DNA of 64,000 nt from Streptomyces spiralis (GCF_014654675.1 NZ_BNBC01000004.1:100845-164844), one strand, 5' to 3'; numbered from the stretch's first letter, positions 1 to 9,719 are shown. Program-made: numbers and translations. The notes: generated from the sequence alone by a model not told the origin.

Positions 1-269
1 CGCAGGGTGTCGTTGAGCCCGCCCACCAGCGTCACCACGTCGGCCCGCATGGCCGCCGCGACCTCGATCTGCTCGTCGACGATCTGCCCGATGAGCTTTC
101 CGCGCACGGCGAGGTTGGCGTACCGGAAGCCGGGCGTGCGGGCGGCCATCCGTGCCGCCAGGAGGTCGGCCCAGCCCCGGTAGGAGCCGTCGGGCAGCAG
201 GTCCGACATGCCCTCGGTGAACGAGTCGCCGACGGCGACCAGGCTGGTGTGTGTGGGATTCGTCTGCAT
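1..269 (-). CDS. SGNH/GDSL-type hydrolase, 5' part only
   Basis: The gene runs off the left edge of the window, so only about the first 89 residues are present. The visible N-terminus carries the nucleophile block GDSFTEG (serine of SGNH block I) near residue 14, and the segment GGLND further on matches block III (Gly-x-Asn). This makes it an SGNH-family esterase/lipase-like hydrolase; the substrate cannot be read from the sequence. There is no signal peptide, so a cytoplasmic enzyme is expected. The ATG at 267-269 was chosen because the family motif follows immediately. It faces the same way as the CNNM genes but is separated from them by about 120 bases. Confidence 0.8.
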   Translation of the reverse strand, partial: MQTNPTHTSLVAVGDSFTEGMSDLLPDGSYRGWADLLAARMAARTPGFRYANLAVRGKLIGQIVDEQIEVAAAMRADVVTLVGGLNDTL

Positions 270-391
270 GGCGTGAGGGATCGTATCCCGTGGCCCCGCA
301 CGCATACCAAGCGGTCGGTTCGACTGCGGGCCGGCCCCGCGCCCCGCGGCACTCCGGGTCGTCCCGCACAGGGCCGACCGAACCGCTTCCC

Positions 392-1405
392 TCACACCGG
401 CTGGCCGAACAGCTCCCGCAGCACGTCCTCCATCGTCACCAGGCCCCCCAGCCGTCCGTCCGCGCCCAGCACGGCCGCCAGATGCGTACGGCTGCCCCGC
501 ATCGCGGTGAGCACGTCGTCCAGCGGCGTCCCCTCCCGGACCCGGGCGATGGGACGCATGTCCCGCAGCCGGAACGGCTCGGTGCTCGGCGAGGCGTCCA
601 GCGCGTCCTTGACGTGCAGATAGCCGATGATCCGGCGCTGCTCGTCGACCACCGGGAAGCGCGAGAACCCGGACTCGGCCGACAGCCGCTCCAGCTGCTC
701 CGGGGTGACCCCGAGGCGCGCGTAGACGACCCGCTCCAGCGGGAGCACCACGTCGCGCACGGGCCGGCTGCCGAGCTCCAGGGCGTCGTGCAGCCGCTCC
801 TGCGCACGGTCGTCGATGAGGCCGGCCTGGCTGGCGTCCTTGACGATCTCGGCCAGCTCCCGGTCCGTGAAGGTCGCCGAGACCTCGTTCTTGGCCTCCA
901 CCCGCAACAGCTTGAGCAGGGCGTTCGCGAACGTGTTCACCGTGAAGATCACCGGGCGCAGCGCGCGGGACAGCGCGACCAGCGGCGGGCCGAGCAGCAG
1001 CGCGCTGCGTACCGGCTCGGCGAGGGCGACGTTCTTCGGCACCATCTCGCCCAGCAGCATGTGCAGATACGTCGCCAGTGCCAGCGCGATCACGAACGAC
1101 ACCGCGTGCCCCGCGCTCACCGGCACGCCCACCGCGTGGAACACCGGCTCCAGCAGATGCGCGATCGCGGGCTCGGCGACCACACCGAGGACCAGCGTGC
1201 ACAGGGTGATGCCGAGCTGTGCCGCCGCGAGCAGCGCGGACACGTGCTCCAGGCCCCACAGCACGCTCTTCGCCCGCCGGTCGCCCGCCTCGGCGTACGG
1301 TTCGACCTGGCTGCGGCGCACCGAGATCAGCGCGAACTCGGCCCCCACGAAGAAGGCGTTGACGACCAGGGTCGCCAGACCGATCAGAATCTGTACGGCG
1401 GTCAC
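392..1405 (-). CDS. CNNM/CBS-domain membrane protein (short form)
   Basis: 337 residues. The N-terminal half has hydrophobic segments starting with VQILIGLATLVVNAFFVGAE, typical of the DUF21/CNNM transmembrane domain of the HlyC/CorC family, implicated in magnesium/cobalt or other cation movement. Residues from about 205 to 330 form a CBS pair, a likely nucleotide-sensing unit; the stretch GGLVTMEDVLRELFG near the C-terminus is the usual end of the second CBS motif. The C-terminal CorC_HlyC domain present in its neighbour is absent, so this is the short paralogue. Its start overlaps the stop of the upstream paralogue by four bases (ATGA), so the two are translationally coupled and probably work as a pair in the membrane. 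Transport direction and ion are not deducible. Confidence 0.88.
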   Translation of the reverse strand: MTAVQILIGLATLVVNAFFVGAEFALISVRRSQVEPYAEAGDRRAKSVLWGLEHVSALLAAAQLGITLCTLVLGVVAEPAIAHLLEPVFHAVGVPVSAGHAVSFVIALALATYLHMLLGEMVPKNVALAEPVRSALLLGPPLVALSRALRPVIFTVNTFANALLKLLRVEAKNEVSATFTDRELAEIVKDASQAGLIDDRAQERLHDALELGSRPVRDVVLPLERVVYARLGVTPEQLERLSAESGFSRFPVVDEQRRIIGYLHVKDALDASPSTEPFRLRDMRPIARVREGTPLDDVLTAMRGSRTHLAAVLGADGRLGGLVTMEDVLRELFGQPV

Positions 1406-2772
1406 CGGCCGGCCCTCTTTCCGTCGCTCAGGTGGTGGTCGTGCCGCAGGGGCGGCCCGGTCTCGTCGTTCAGGGGCGCGTGCAGCAGCACGCGGGCGGC
1501 GCGGCGTCCGCTCGCGTCCACCACCTCCAGCCGCCAGCCGGCGACGTGCAGCACGTCGCCGTTCTCCGGGATCCGGCCCAGCTCGGCGGCGACCAGGCCG
1601 GCGAGCGTCTCGTACGGGCCGTCCGGGACGCGCAGTCCGACGCGCGCCAGCTGGTCGATGCGGGCGGAGCCGTCGGCCGAGTACAGGCCGCGGCCGTCGG
1701 CGTCGGCGCCCGCCGGGGCGAGGTCGGGCGTCTCGTGTGGGTCGTGCTCGTCGCGGACCTCGCCGACGACCTCCTCGACGATGTCCTCCAGCGTGGCCAC
1801 GCCGGCCGTGCCCCCGTACTCGTCGATGACGACCGCCATCGTGCGCCTGCCCGAGAGCCGGTCGAGGAGCCGGTCGACGGTCAGCGACTCGGGGACGAAC
1901 ATCGGCTCGCGCATGATCTCCGAGACCTTCAGGCGCATCCGCCGATGGGCGGGCACGGCCAGTACGTCCTTGACGTGGGCGGTGCCCACCACCGCGTCGA
2001 GGCTGCCGCGGTAGACCGGGAAGCGGGACAGCCCGGTCGCCCGCGTCACGTTGGCCACGTCCTCGCAGGTGGCCTGCGCGTCCAGGGCGACGACCTGGAC
2101 GCGTGGCGTCATCACGTTCTCCGCGGTCAGGTCGGCGAGGTTGAGCGTGCGCACGAACAGCTCGGCCGTGTCGGGCTCCAGGGCGCCCTGTTTGGCGGAG
2201 TGCCGGGCCAGCGCCGCCAGCTCCTGGGGGCCGCGCGCGGAGGCGAGCTCCTCGGCGGGCTCCACACCGAGCCGGCGCACCACACGGTTCGCCGTGTTGT
2301 TGAGATGGGTGATGAAGGGGCGGAAGGCGGCGCTGAACCAGCGCTGCGGGGTGCCCACCCGCCGGGCCACCGCCAGCGGCGAGGAGATCGCCCAGTTCTT
2401 TGGCACCAGCTCGCCGACCACCATCAGGAAGACCGTCGACAGCGCCGTGCCCAGCACCAGCGCCAGCGAGGTCGCCGTGGACCTCGATATCCCCAGCTTC
2501 TGGAGCGGTCCCGCGATGAGCTCGGCGATCGAGGGCTCGGCGAGCATGCCGACCACCAGGTTGGTGACGGTGATGCCGAGCTGGGCCCCGGAGAGCTGGA
2601 ACGTCAGGTTCCGAACGGCCTTGAGGGCACCGGGGGCGCCCCGCTCACCGCGCTCGGCCGCCCGCTCCAGGGCATTGCGCTCGACGGTGGTCAGCGAGAA
2701 CTCGGCGGCCACGAAGGCACCGCAGGCCACGCACAGCAGCACCGACACGAGCAGGAGGAGCACTTCGGTCAT
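1402..2772 (-). CDS. CNNM/CBS/CorC_HlyC-domain membrane protein (long form)
   Basis: 456 residues and first gene of the two-gene operon. The order is an N-terminal DUF21/CNNM membrane domain (about residues 1-195, with the marker AAEFSLTTVERNALE), a CBS pair (about 210-330), the family signature VIDEYGGTAGVATLEDIVEE, and a C-terminal CorC_HlyC domain (about 350-435). Proteins of this build are associated with Mg/Co efflux or resistance, although the hemolysin label sometimes attached to them is misleading. The ATG at 2772 is followed by a strong membrane segment. Two unequal paralogues in tandem is the common actinobacterial arrangement. Confidence 0.9.
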   Translation of the reverse strand: MTEVLLLLVSVLLCVACGAFVAAEFSLTTVERNALERAAERGERGAPGALKAVRNLTFQLSGAQLGITVTNLVVGMLAEPSIAELIAGPLQKLGISRSTATSLALVLGTALSTVFLMVVGELVPKNWAISSPLAVARRVGTPQRWFSAAFRPFITHLNNTANRVVRRLGVEPAEELASARGPQELAALARHSAKQGALEPDTAELFVRTLNLADLTAENVMTPRVQVVALDAQATCEDVANVTRATGLSRFPVYRGSLDAVVGTAHVKDVLAVPAHRRMRLKVSEIMREPMFVPESLTVDRLLDRLSGRRTMAVVIDEYGGTAGVATLEDIVEEVVGEVRDEHDPHETPDLAPAGADADGRGLYSADGSARIDQLARVGLRVPDGPYETLAGLVAAELGRIPENGDVLHVAGWRLEVVDASGRRAARVLLHAPLNDETGPPLRHDHHLSDGKRAGR

Positions 2773-2931
2773 CGGGTCACCCCCTTCTCATCCTCGGGCA
2801 GGACCAGGGGGATCGCGCGGCGGTGGGGCCGCGTACTGGGAGGCTCGCCCATGGGCGGACGCTCACAACCTTTCATAGAGGACCGAGTGCTCCTCCAAGG
2901 GTAAAGGATGAGCAAAGAAGCCTTGGACGTC

Positions 2932-3357
2932 TCACTCCGTCAGCGGCTTCACCCAGCGCCGCCAGTGCTCCTCGGGTGCGTAGCCCGCCGCACGCCAGGC
3001 GTGGTGCGCGGTCTCGTTGCCGGTCAGCACCATCGCGTCGCCGCGCCGCCCGCCGAGCCGTACGAACCGCTCCTCGGCGGCGGCCAGCAGGGCCGAGCCG
3101 ATGCCCTGCCGCCGTCGGCCGGGGTGCACCGCGAGCCGGTACAGATGGCAGCGCCAGCCGTCGAAGCCCGCGATCACCGTGCCGACCAGCTCGCCGTCCC
3201 GCTCGGCCAGCAGCAGCGCCTCGGGGTCCCGCGCGACCAGCCGCTCCACCCCGTCCCGGTCGTCGCTGATGCTGGAGCCCTTCGCGGCCGCCTTCCAGAA
3301 AGCGAGCACGGCATCGAGGTCGTCGGGCGCCGCGGCCCGTATCCGCAGATCACTCAT
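2932..3357 (-). CDS. GNAT-family N-acetyltransferase
   Basis: 141 residues, a complete single GNAT domain. The acetyl-CoA binding motif A is visible as LAVHPGRRRQGIGSALL (R-x-x-G-x-G/A pattern), preceded by the beta-strand VGTVIAGFDG and followed by the motif-B region with NETAHHAWRAAGYAPE. The substrate is unknown: GNAT enzymes acetylate amines of proteins, antibiotics or metabolites. It stands alone, about 160 bases downstream of the CNNM start and 99 bases upstream of the LLM gene stop in transcriptional terms, with no obvious operon partner. Confidence 0.9.
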   Translation of the reverse strand: MSDLRIRAAAPDDLDAVLAFWKAAAKGSSISDDRDGVERLVARDPEALLLAERDGELVGTVIAGFDGWRCHLYRLAVHPGRRRQGIGSALLAAAEERFVRLGGRRGDAMVLTGNETAHHAWRAAGYAPEEHWRRWVKPLTE

Positions 3358-3456
3358 GGGCCGATCCCATCACCTGCCGATGTGCGCGCCGCGGAATTCC
3401 GCCATCCGGACACCTGCGCGCCGGCGCGCACCCATGCACCTGCACGCGCCATGCTC

Positions 3457-4347
3457 CTAGGCGCCCCGCAGCGCCTCCATCACCGGCGCGAACGCCTCCA
3501 TGTACGGCTCCAGCACGGTCAGGTACGTGAAGCCGTACCGCTCGCGCTGCGCCCGCACCCGCTCGACGATCTGCTCCAGGGTGCCCACCAGCACGACGGG
3601 CAGCGCCAGCGCCTGCTCCACGGTCAGCCGCGGCAGGTGCTCCAGCATCGGCCGGAGCACGGGCTCGGGGTCCTCGGTGACGGCCACCAGCTGGATGAGC
3701 AGATTGAGTTCGGCCGGCTCCGGGCGGGCCGCCGCGAGCTTGCGGTACAGGGCCACCCGCTCGTCGAGCTCCTCGGCCGTGAGCGGCTCCAGCTGCCCGG
3801 ATGCGCTCCCCGGCACCGATCGAGCGCCCGTGAAGGCCGCGATGTCCGCGTGCTCGGCGGTCAGCCGCAGCATCCGGTCGCCGTTGGCGCCGACCAGCAG
3901 CGGAATCCCGGGCTCCTGCACCGGCCGGGGCTGGTGCTCGGCGGAGCCCAGCAGCCGCTTCAGCTCCTCCACCGTGCGCCGCAGGTGATCGACGCGTTCG
4001 CCCGGCGAACCCCACGGCAGCCCGGCCGTCTCGTGCTCCGCCCGTACGTAGCCGGTGCCCAGCCCGAGTTCCAGCCGGCCGTTGGTCAGCGAGTCCGTCG
4101 TCGCCACCTCGCGGGCCAGCAGCGCCGGGTTCCAGAAGCCCGCGTTGAGCACGAACGTGCCAAGCCGGGGCCGCTCGGTGGCCTCGGCGGCCGCCACCAG
4201 CGCCGGGAACGGCGCGGGCCAGCCGAGGTGGTCGGGGACGAGGAGTACGTCGTAGCCGAGCTGCTCGGCCCGACGGCACTTGGCGCGCCACTCCGGGGCA
4301 GGCGCGAGGCTGAGCAGATTGACACCGAAACGGAACGGACGCGACAT
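3457..4347 (-). CDS. LLM-class (F420-type) oxidoreductase
   Basis: 296 residues of a luciferase-like TIM barrel. It begins FRFGVNLLSLAP and contains LGTFVLNAGFWNPALLAREVATTD and NGRLELGLGTGYVRAEHE, the hallmarks of actinobacterial LLM oxidoreductases of the MSMEG_2516-like subfamily, which are thought to use coenzyme F420. Substrate unknown. The reading frame extends 25 codons further upstream, but the ATG at 4347 is preceded by GGAGGAGAG at ideal distance and avoids overlap with the ABC permease gene, so it was taken as the start. It is probably transcribed on its own or with the GNAT gene. Confidence 0.87.
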   Translation of the reverse strand: MSRPFRFGVNLLSLAPAPEWRAKCRRAEQLGYDVLLVPDHLGWPAPFPALVAAAEATERPRLGTFVLNAGFWNPALLAREVATTDSLTNGRLELGLGTGYVRAEHETAGLPWGSPGERVDHLRRTVEELKRLLGSAEHQPRPVQEPGIPLLVGANGDRMLRLTAEHADIAAFTGARSVPGSASGQLEPLTAEELDERVALYRKLAAARPEPAELNLLIQLVAVTEDPEPVLRPMLEHLPRLTVEQALALPVVLVGTLEQIVERVRAQRERYGFTYLTVLEPYMEAFAPVMEALRGA

Positions 4348-4393
4348 GAACTCTCCTCCGCTGCGGGCGACTTGAGCACCTGCGGTGATTCCA

Positions 4394-6961
4394 TCACTCG
4401 TGCGCGATCGCCGCCAGCACATTCATACGGGACGCGCGCAGCGCCGGCAGCAGGGCCGCCACGATCCCCACGACGGCCGAGCCGATCACGACCGCCACGA
4501 TCGTGCCCCAAGGGATCGCCAGCGCGGTCATGCCCTGCAAAGCCAGGACCCGCTGGATGCACACGCCCCACACCAGGCCCAGCCCCAGCCCCAGCACCGC
4601 GCCGAAGACCGCGATCACCACCGACTCCAGCCGGATCATCCGCCGCAGCTGCCGCCTGCCCAGCCCGATCGCCCGCAGCAGCCCGATCTCCCGCGTGCGC
4701 TCCACCACCGACAGCGCGAGGGTGTTGACCACGCCGAGCACCGCGATGACGATGGCCAGCCCGAGCAGCGCGTAGACGAGATAGAGCAGCACCGCGATCT
4801 GGTCGTGCACCAGCTTCTTGTAGTCCGCCTGGTCACGGACCTGCACGTTCGGATACGGGACGAGGTTCCGCTCCAGCCGGGAGCGCAGCTGGCCGGCGCT
4901 GGTGCCGGGGGCGGCGTTCACGAACACGGCCGCGTCCTCGGTGCCGGGCACGTACTTCTCCAGCGTGCCGATGCCGAGGTACAGCCCGCCCTGCAGGCCG
5001 AACCCCTCGGCCTGGTCCTGGTCGGTCAGGGCCGCCACGGTCAGCTCGCCCCGGCGCCCGCCCTGGAACTCGGCGGGCAGCACGCTGCCCAGCCGCACGC
5101 CATGCCTCCGGGCGAAGTCGACGTCCATGGACAGGTGCCCGTCGGCCAGCGCCGCCGCGGTGTTCCCCGCCCGGTACGTGATGTGGGCGACCGCGTCCAG
5201 CTGCCGGTCGAAACCGGAGGCCGCCGTCTCCACCCGCTTGCCGTCGGGCAGCCGTACCGCGATCGCCGCCAGCCGCTGCCGTACGACCGTGCCCGCGCCC
5301 GGCGTGTGGCGCACCGTCTCCGTGATCTCCTGCGGGAAGGGCAGGAAGCTGCGGTTCTGCACGATGTAGTCGGCGCCGAGCGTCTTGTCGATCTGGTTGT
5401 CGAAGGAGCGGCTCATGGAGGCGCTGGCCACCGACATACCGCCGACCAGGGCCAGCCCCACCATCAGTGCGGCGGCGGTCGCGCCGGTCCGCCGCGGATT
5501 GCGCAGGGCGTTGCGCTGGCTCATCCGCCCGACCGCCCCGAACACCGCCGGGAAGGCCCCGCCCAGCACCCGGATCAGCGGTCGTACCAGCAGCGGCCCG
5601 GCGACCACGGTCGCGATCAGCGTGAGGACGACGCCCACTCCCAGCAGCGAGGCGGCGGTCGCGGTTCTGCTCGCGGCGGCGCAGCCCGCGAGCGCCGCCG
5701 CGCCGGCCGCCCCCACGGCCGCGCCCACCACCGCACGCACCCGCAGCGGCCGACCCACCCCGGCCACCTCGGCGTCCACCAGGGCCGCCATCGGGGAGAC
5801 GGCCGCGGCGCGGCGGGCCGGGAGATAGGCCGCCACGAACGTGACGCCGACGCCGACGACGTAGGCCGCGGCCGGGGTGACCCACCCGATGACCATCTCG
5901 GTCGTCCTGAGGTTCATGCCGAAGACACCAAGGAGCCGGATGAGGCCGGCCGCGAGGCCGATGCCGGCCGCCAGACCCAGCGTGGACGCCACCACGCCGA
6001 GCAGCACCGCCTCGGTCAGCACCGACCGCCGCACCTGCCGCCGGTCCGCGCCCAGGGCACGCAACAGGCCCAGTTCCCGGGTGCGCTGGGCGATCAGCAT
6101 CGAGAAGGTGTTGACGATCAGGAAGATCCCGACGAGGACCGCGATCCCGGCGAAGCCCACCATCACGTACTTGATGATCTTGAGGAACTCGCCCAGGCTC
6201 GCGGCGGCCGACTTGGCCTGCTCACCGGCGGTCTTCACGTCGTACGCCCCGGTGCCGACCGCCGCGGCCACGCGCTGCTTGAGCTGGTCGTCGGTGACGC
6301 CCGCGGCCGCGTCGACGGAGATGCTGGTCGCACGGGAGGTGGAGCCGAGCAGCTTGGTCTGCGCGGTCGGGGTGTCGAGGAACAGCAGCGCCGCGCCCGG
6401 GTTGGTGGTGGTGAACGTGGCGATGCCGACCACCCGCACCCGGAACGTGCCGGGCTGGGCCTGCACCGTCAGCACATCCCCGATCCGCACGTGCTTGTGC
6501 CGGGCGGTGTCGGCGTCCAGGAGTGCCTCGCCGTCCCCGTGCGGGGCGTGACCGGAGGTCAGCTCCACCGGGCTGCGGCCGGTGACCTCCCAGTTGCGGG
6601 CGATGGTGGGCGCGCCGGTGGTCGGGCCGACCGGTTCGTTCCTTCTGTCGACCACCACCACGTTCTCGACGGTCGCGTCCACTTGGGTCGCCGCGACGCC
6701 CGGCACCTGGGCCACCCGCCGGGCGAGCGCGGCGGGCACGGTCTGCACCGCGCCCGTGCGCACCGGCGACCTCAGGTCCTGCTTCGGCGCCACCGTGACA
6801 TCGGCCGCCGTCGAGGCGAACAACCGGTCGAAGGTGCGGCTGACGGTGTCGGAGAAGATCAGGCTGCCCGCGACGAAGGCCACGGACAGCACGACCGCCA
6901 GCGCCGAGAGCAGCAGCCGCCCCTTGTGCGCGAGGAAGCTGCGCAGTGTCGCCCTGAGCAC
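4394..6961 (-). CDS. ABC transporter permease, two FtsX domains
   Basis: 855 residues starting with GTG at 6961. The architecture is that of large MacB/LolC-like permeases: an N-terminal membrane anchor (ALAVVLSVAFVAGSLIFSDTV), an extracytoplasmic domain, a first FtsX block of three helices (around residues 255-380, with ELGLLRALGADRRQVRRSV), a second extracytoplasmic domain and a second FtsX block at the C-terminus (ELGLLRAIGLGRRQLRRMI). These are mechanotransmission or export systems for peptides, antibiotics or lipoproteins rather than importers. The start lies five bases after the stop of the ATPase gene, so the pair forms one coupled operon. There is no adjacent two-component system to hint at the substrate. 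Confidence 0.92.
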   Translation of the reverse strand: MLRATLRSFLAHKGRLLLSALAVVLSVAFVAGSLIFSDTVSRTFDRLFASTAADVTVAPKQDLRSPVRTGAVQTVPAALARRVAQVPGVAATQVDATVENVVVVDRRNEPVGPTTGAPTIARNWEVTGRSPVELTSGHAPHGDGEALLDADTARHKHVRIGDVLTVQAQPGTFRVRVVGIATFTTTNPGAALLFLDTPTAQTKLLGSTSRATSISVDAAAGVTDDQLKQRVAAAVGTGAYDVKTAGEQAKSAAASLGEFLKIIKYVMVGFAGIAVLVGIFLIVNTFSMLIAQRTRELGLLRALGADRRQVRRSVLTEAVLLGVVASTLGLAAGIGLAAGLIRLLGVFGMNLRTTEMVIGWVTPAAAYVVGVGVTFVAAYLPARRAAAVSPMAALVDAEVAGVGRPLRVRAVVGAAVGAAGAAALAGCAAASRTATAASLLGVGVVLTLIATVVAGPLLVRPLIRVLGGAFPAVFGAVGRMSQRNALRNPRRTGATAAALMVGLALVGGMSVASASMSRSFDNQIDKTLGADYIVQNRSFLPFPQEITETVRHTPGAGTVVRQRLAAIAVRLPDGKRVETAASGFDRQLDAVAHITYRAGNTAAALADGHLSMDVDFARRHGVRLGSVLPAEFQGGRRGELTVAALTDQDQAEGFGLQGGLYLGIGTLEKYVPGTEDAAVFVNAAPGTSAGQLRSRLERNLVPYPNVQVRDQADYKKLVHDQIAVLLYLVYALLGLAIVIAVLGVVNTLALSVVERTREIGLLRAIGLGRRQLRRMIRLESVVIAVFGAVLGLGLGLVWGVCIQRVLALQGMTALAIPWGTIVAVVIGSAVVGIVAALLPALRASRMNVLAAIAHE

Positions 6962-6966
6962 CTAGG

Positions 6967-7851
6967 TCAGGCCTCCCCGACGGCGGTGCCGTCCCCACCG
7001 CGCAGCGGGGTCCCGAGGGAGGGACCCGCCGCCCGGGTGGCGCCCCCGGCGAACAGGCGCATGCGCTCCAGGACGGCTTCCGCCGTCGGGTGCTCCCGCT
7101 CGTCCACGATGCGTCCGTCGGCGAGGTAGAGCACCAGGTCGGAGTGGGCGGCGGCCCCGGGGTCGTGGGTCACCATGACGACCGTCTGGCCGAGGTTGTC
7201 GACGGCGTCCCGCAGGAAGCCGAGCACCTCCAGGCCGGCGCGCGAGTCGAGATTGCCGGTGGGCTCGTCCGCGAAGATCAGTTCGGGCCGGGAGGCGAGC
7301 GCCCGCGCGCAGGCCACGCGCTGCTGCTGGCCTCCGGAGAGCTCGGAGGGCCGGTGGGTGAGCCGGTTCCTGAGCCCGAGTGTGTCGATGACCTGGTCCA
7401 GCCATGCCGCGTCGGGCCCGCGGCCCGCGATGTCCATCGGCAGGGTGATGTTCTCGAGCGCGTTCAGCGTGGGGATCAGGTTGAACGACTGGAACATGAA
7501 CCCGATCCGGTCCCGGCGCAGCCGGGTCAGCTCGCGGTCCCTGAGCCCCGTGATCTCGGTGTCGCCGATCCACACGCGCCCGGCCGAGACGGTGTCGAGA
7601 CCCGCCAGGCAGTGCATGAGCGTGGACTTCCCGGAGCCGGAGGGGCCCATGACCGCGGTGAAACGGCCGCGGGCGATGTCGACGTCCACCGCGTCCAGCG
7701 CGAGCACGGCGGTCTCGCCTGAACCGTACGCCTTCGTCAGACCGCGGGCGCGGGCCGCGATCCCACCGGACGACGCCCGACCCGGCACCGGAACAGGTGT
7801 GGACACGGCGCCCTCCTCGGTGGTCCGTGGACCCTGAACGTGCTGATTCAT
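6967..7851 (-). CDS. ABC transporter ATP-binding protein (MacB-like)
   Basis: 294 residues with a complete nucleotide-binding domain: Walker [10 protein letters not shown] at 69-77, Q-loop [11 protein letters not shown], signature LSGGQQQR, Walker [13 protein letters not shown] and the H-loop [23 protein letters not shown] is typical of the MacB/LolD class that partners FtsX-type permeases. The chosen ATG at 7849-7851 gives a 40-residue lead before the domain; the frame remains open another 30 codons upstream without family similarity. A 36-residue C-terminal tail beyond the domain is low-complexity. It precedes and is coupled to the permease gene. Confidence 0.92.
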   Translation of the reverse strand: MNQHVQGPRTTEEGAVSTPVPVPGRASSGGIAARARGLTKAYGSGETAVLALDAVDVDIARGRFTAVMGPSGSGKSTLMHCLAGLDTVSAGRVWIGDTEITGLRDRELTRLRRDRIGFMFQSFNLIPTLNALENITLPMDIAGRGPDAAWLDQVIDTLGLRNRLTHRPSELSGGQQQRVACARALASRPELIFADEPTGNLDSRAGLEVLGFLRDAVDNLGQTVVMVTHDPGAAAHSDLVLYLADGRIVDEREHPTAEAVLERMRLFAGGATRAAGPSLGTPLRGGDGTAVGEA

Positions 7852-8133
7852 GACTGCTTTGTCCCCCGTCGAGCGTAGTGTGACCGGGCGCGCAGCCGGT
7901 ATCCCCCGTTGGGCCGAGCCGATCTCCACCCCCGGCTCCACCCTCGGGTGGGCACCCCGATTCCGGTGTAAGGGGCACCCGCCATCCAGGGACTCCCACC
8001 GTCCAGGGGCAGCGCCCTGCGGGGACCGGCGCTTCGGCGCCCAGGCGGGGGCGGGCGGGGCAAGGCGAAGCGGACATCGCGCGGGAGCTGCGCCAGAGGA
8101 GCCTGTGAGCCGGTCGTGCGAACAGCAGTTCGC

Positions 8134-8835
8134 TCAGTGGCCGGAGGGCGACGCGTCCGTCACCGGCCGCCAGGCGGTGCCCAGCGAGCAGTACGAGCTG
8201 GGCAGGACCGGCCCGGTCTCCGGCATCATCACCCTCCGGTAGGGGCCGAGTTCGAACCCCGCCCGACGCAGGGCGGCGACCGGGTCGCGGGAGAGATGGC
8301 AGCCACCGCTCAGCAGCGGCCACACCGTGCGGTCCAGGACGCGCTGGGCGAGTTCCATCGCCGGGCCGCCGCCCGTGCCGTGCTCGAAGAACCGCACCTC
8401 GCCGCCCGGCCGCAGGACCCGGCGCACCTCGGCGAGGGCGCGCGGCAGATCGCGCACACTGCACAGCACCAGCGAGAGCACCACCGCGTCGAAGCCCTCG
8501 CTCTTGACCGGCAGCGCCTCCGCACAGCCCGGCACCACATCGACCGGGACGTCGGTGTGCAGGGCCGCCGCCACTGCCTTCTGCCGCAGCAGGCGCTCCG
8601 GCTCGATCGCTACGACCTCCGAGACGGTGCCCGGGTAGTGGGCGAAGTTCAGCCCGTTGCCCGCGCCGATCTCGATCACCCGTCCGGTCAGCCCGGCGAG
8701 CAGCCGCTCGCGGATCCCGGCCATCCCCATCCTGGTCTCGGCGGCCACGCTGATCCGCGTGTAGCAGCGGGCGAACAGCGGATGGTGCACGGGGTCCCGC
8801 GCCACCTTGCCGGAGTCGGTGGACCGCAGCGGCAT
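8134..8835 (-). CDS. class I SAM-dependent methyltransferase
   Basis: 233 residues. The SAM-binding motif I is VIEIGAGNGLNFAHYP, followed by the acidic ribose-binding region VVAIEPE, motif with DAVVLSLVLCSV and the post-motif RVLRPGGEVRFFEHG. The combination VIEIGAGNGLNF with FEHG resembles the METTL7/ubiE-like group of small-molecule or lipid methyltransferases. It lies downstream of bioD on the same strand but 154 bases away; the sequence does not look like the biotin enzyme BioC and no link to biotin synthesis is claimed. Substrate unknown. Confidence 0.85.
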   Translation of the reverse strand: MPLRSTDSGKVARDPVHHPLFARCYTRISVAAETRMGMAGIRERLLAGLTGRVIEIGAGNGLNFAHYPGTVSEVVAIEPERLLRQKAVAAALHTDVPVDVVPGCAEALPVKSEGFDAVVLSLVLCSVRDLPRALAEVRRVLRPGGEVRFFEHGTGGGPAMELAQRVLDRTVWPLLSGGCHLSRDPVAALRRAGFELGPYRRVMMPETGPVLPSSYCSLGTAWRPVTDASPSGH

Positions 8836-8937
8836 GACGACCTCCCGGACGCGACGGGCCTACGGGGAGTGTCCCCCGTACTCCTCCGTACGACTCCACC
8901 GCACGCACCCGCGTGCCCGCAAGGGCCGTCACCCACC

Positions 8938-8965
8938 TGCCCGCACGAGCCCGCCCGCACGAGCC
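8938..8965. repeat. 14-nt tandem duplication between methyltransferase and bioD
   Basis: Two adjacent 14-nt units (consensus YGCCCGCACGAGCC) lie in the 154-base gap between bioD and the methyltransferase gene. This is a minor low-complexity feature with no assigned role. Confidence 0.5.
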
Positions 8966-8989
8966 TCACGGGCCCGCCGCGCACGCGCG

Positions 8990-9718
8990 TCAGGCGAACG
9001 GCGCCGGCGCCTCCCGCTGTGTGAACGCCGCCGCGTCCCACCTGCCGTTCAGGCGGGGCGCCACCCACCGCGGGGCGGCCGTCCGGAAGTCGGCGGGGGT
9101 GAGGGCCCCGGCGCCGTCGGGCAGGGCACCGAGCAGCGGGGCACCGGCCACATGCGGCAGATCGGCCACGTTGCAGCGCGAGGCGAGGTCGGGCTCGGCG
9201 GGCCAGCCGCCGATCACCACACCCAGCAGGTCCAGGCCCCGGCCGCGCAGTTCCCGGGCCGTCAGCTCGGTGGTGTTCAGCGTGCCCAGACCGGCCGCGG
9301 CGACGACCAGGACGGGGGCCCGCAGCAGTTGCGCCGCGTCGGCGAGCGTGCCGCCCGCCTCGTCGAACCGTACGAGCAGACCGCCCGCCCCCTCGACCAG
9401 CACCAGATCGTGGTCGGTGGCCAGCTTCGCGGCGGTCTCGGCGACCTCCTGCGGACGCACCGGCGCCCGCCCGGCCCGGCGCGCGGCCGTGCCGGGCGCC
9501 AACGGCTCGGGGTAGCGGGCGATCTCACTCGCCGTCACCGGTCCGGCGAGCCGCACGACCTCGGCCGCGTCCCCGCGCTCGTCCGGGCCCACGCCGGTCT
9601 GCGCCGCCTTGAGCACGGCCACGGACCGGCCGGCCGCGACGGCCGCCGCGGCGACCGCCGCCGTCGTGACCGTCTTGCCGACCTCCGTGCCCGTTCCCGT
9701 GATCACCAGTACTGGCAT
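8990..9718 (-). CDS. bioD: dethiobiotin synthase
   Basis: 242 residues. The P-loop is at the extreme N-terminus (TGTGTEVGKT), as in all BioD proteins, followed by the substrate lysine region AVLKAAQTG and the segment LVLVEGAGGLLV with the conserved EGAGG. It closes the ureido ring of biotin from 7,8-diaminopelargonate, CO2 and ATP. It is the last gene of bioB-bioA-bioD; its ATG is one base from the bioA stop, so translation is coupled. Cytoplasmic. Confidence 0.95.
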   Translation of the reverse strand: MPVLVITGTGTEVGKTVTTAAVAAAAVAAGRSVAVLKAAQTGVGPDERGDAAEVVRLAGPVTASEIARYPEPLAPGTAARRAGRAPVRPQEVAETAAKLATDHDLVLVEGAGGLLVRFDEAGGTLADAAQLLRAPVLVVAAAGLGTLNTTELTARELRGRGLDLLGVVIGGWPAEPDLASRCNVADLPHVAGAPLLGALPDGAGALTPADFRTAAPRWVAPRLNGRWDAAAFTQREAPAPFA

Positions 9719-9719
9719 C

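Noticed and set aside
2908..4728. Very long open frame on the plus strand over the GNAT and LLM genes
   Set aside because: Its product is Arg/Pro/His-rich with no domain, typical of the antisense frame of GC-rich genes.
4385..7129. Open frame of over 900 codons antisense to the ABC permease
   Set aside because: It overlaps a clear two-domain permease and reads as low-complexity His/Arg/Gly sequence.
8134..8835. Methyltransferase as BioC
   Set aside because: It is close to bioD but lacks BioC features and resembles METTL7/ubiE-like small-molecule methyltransferases.
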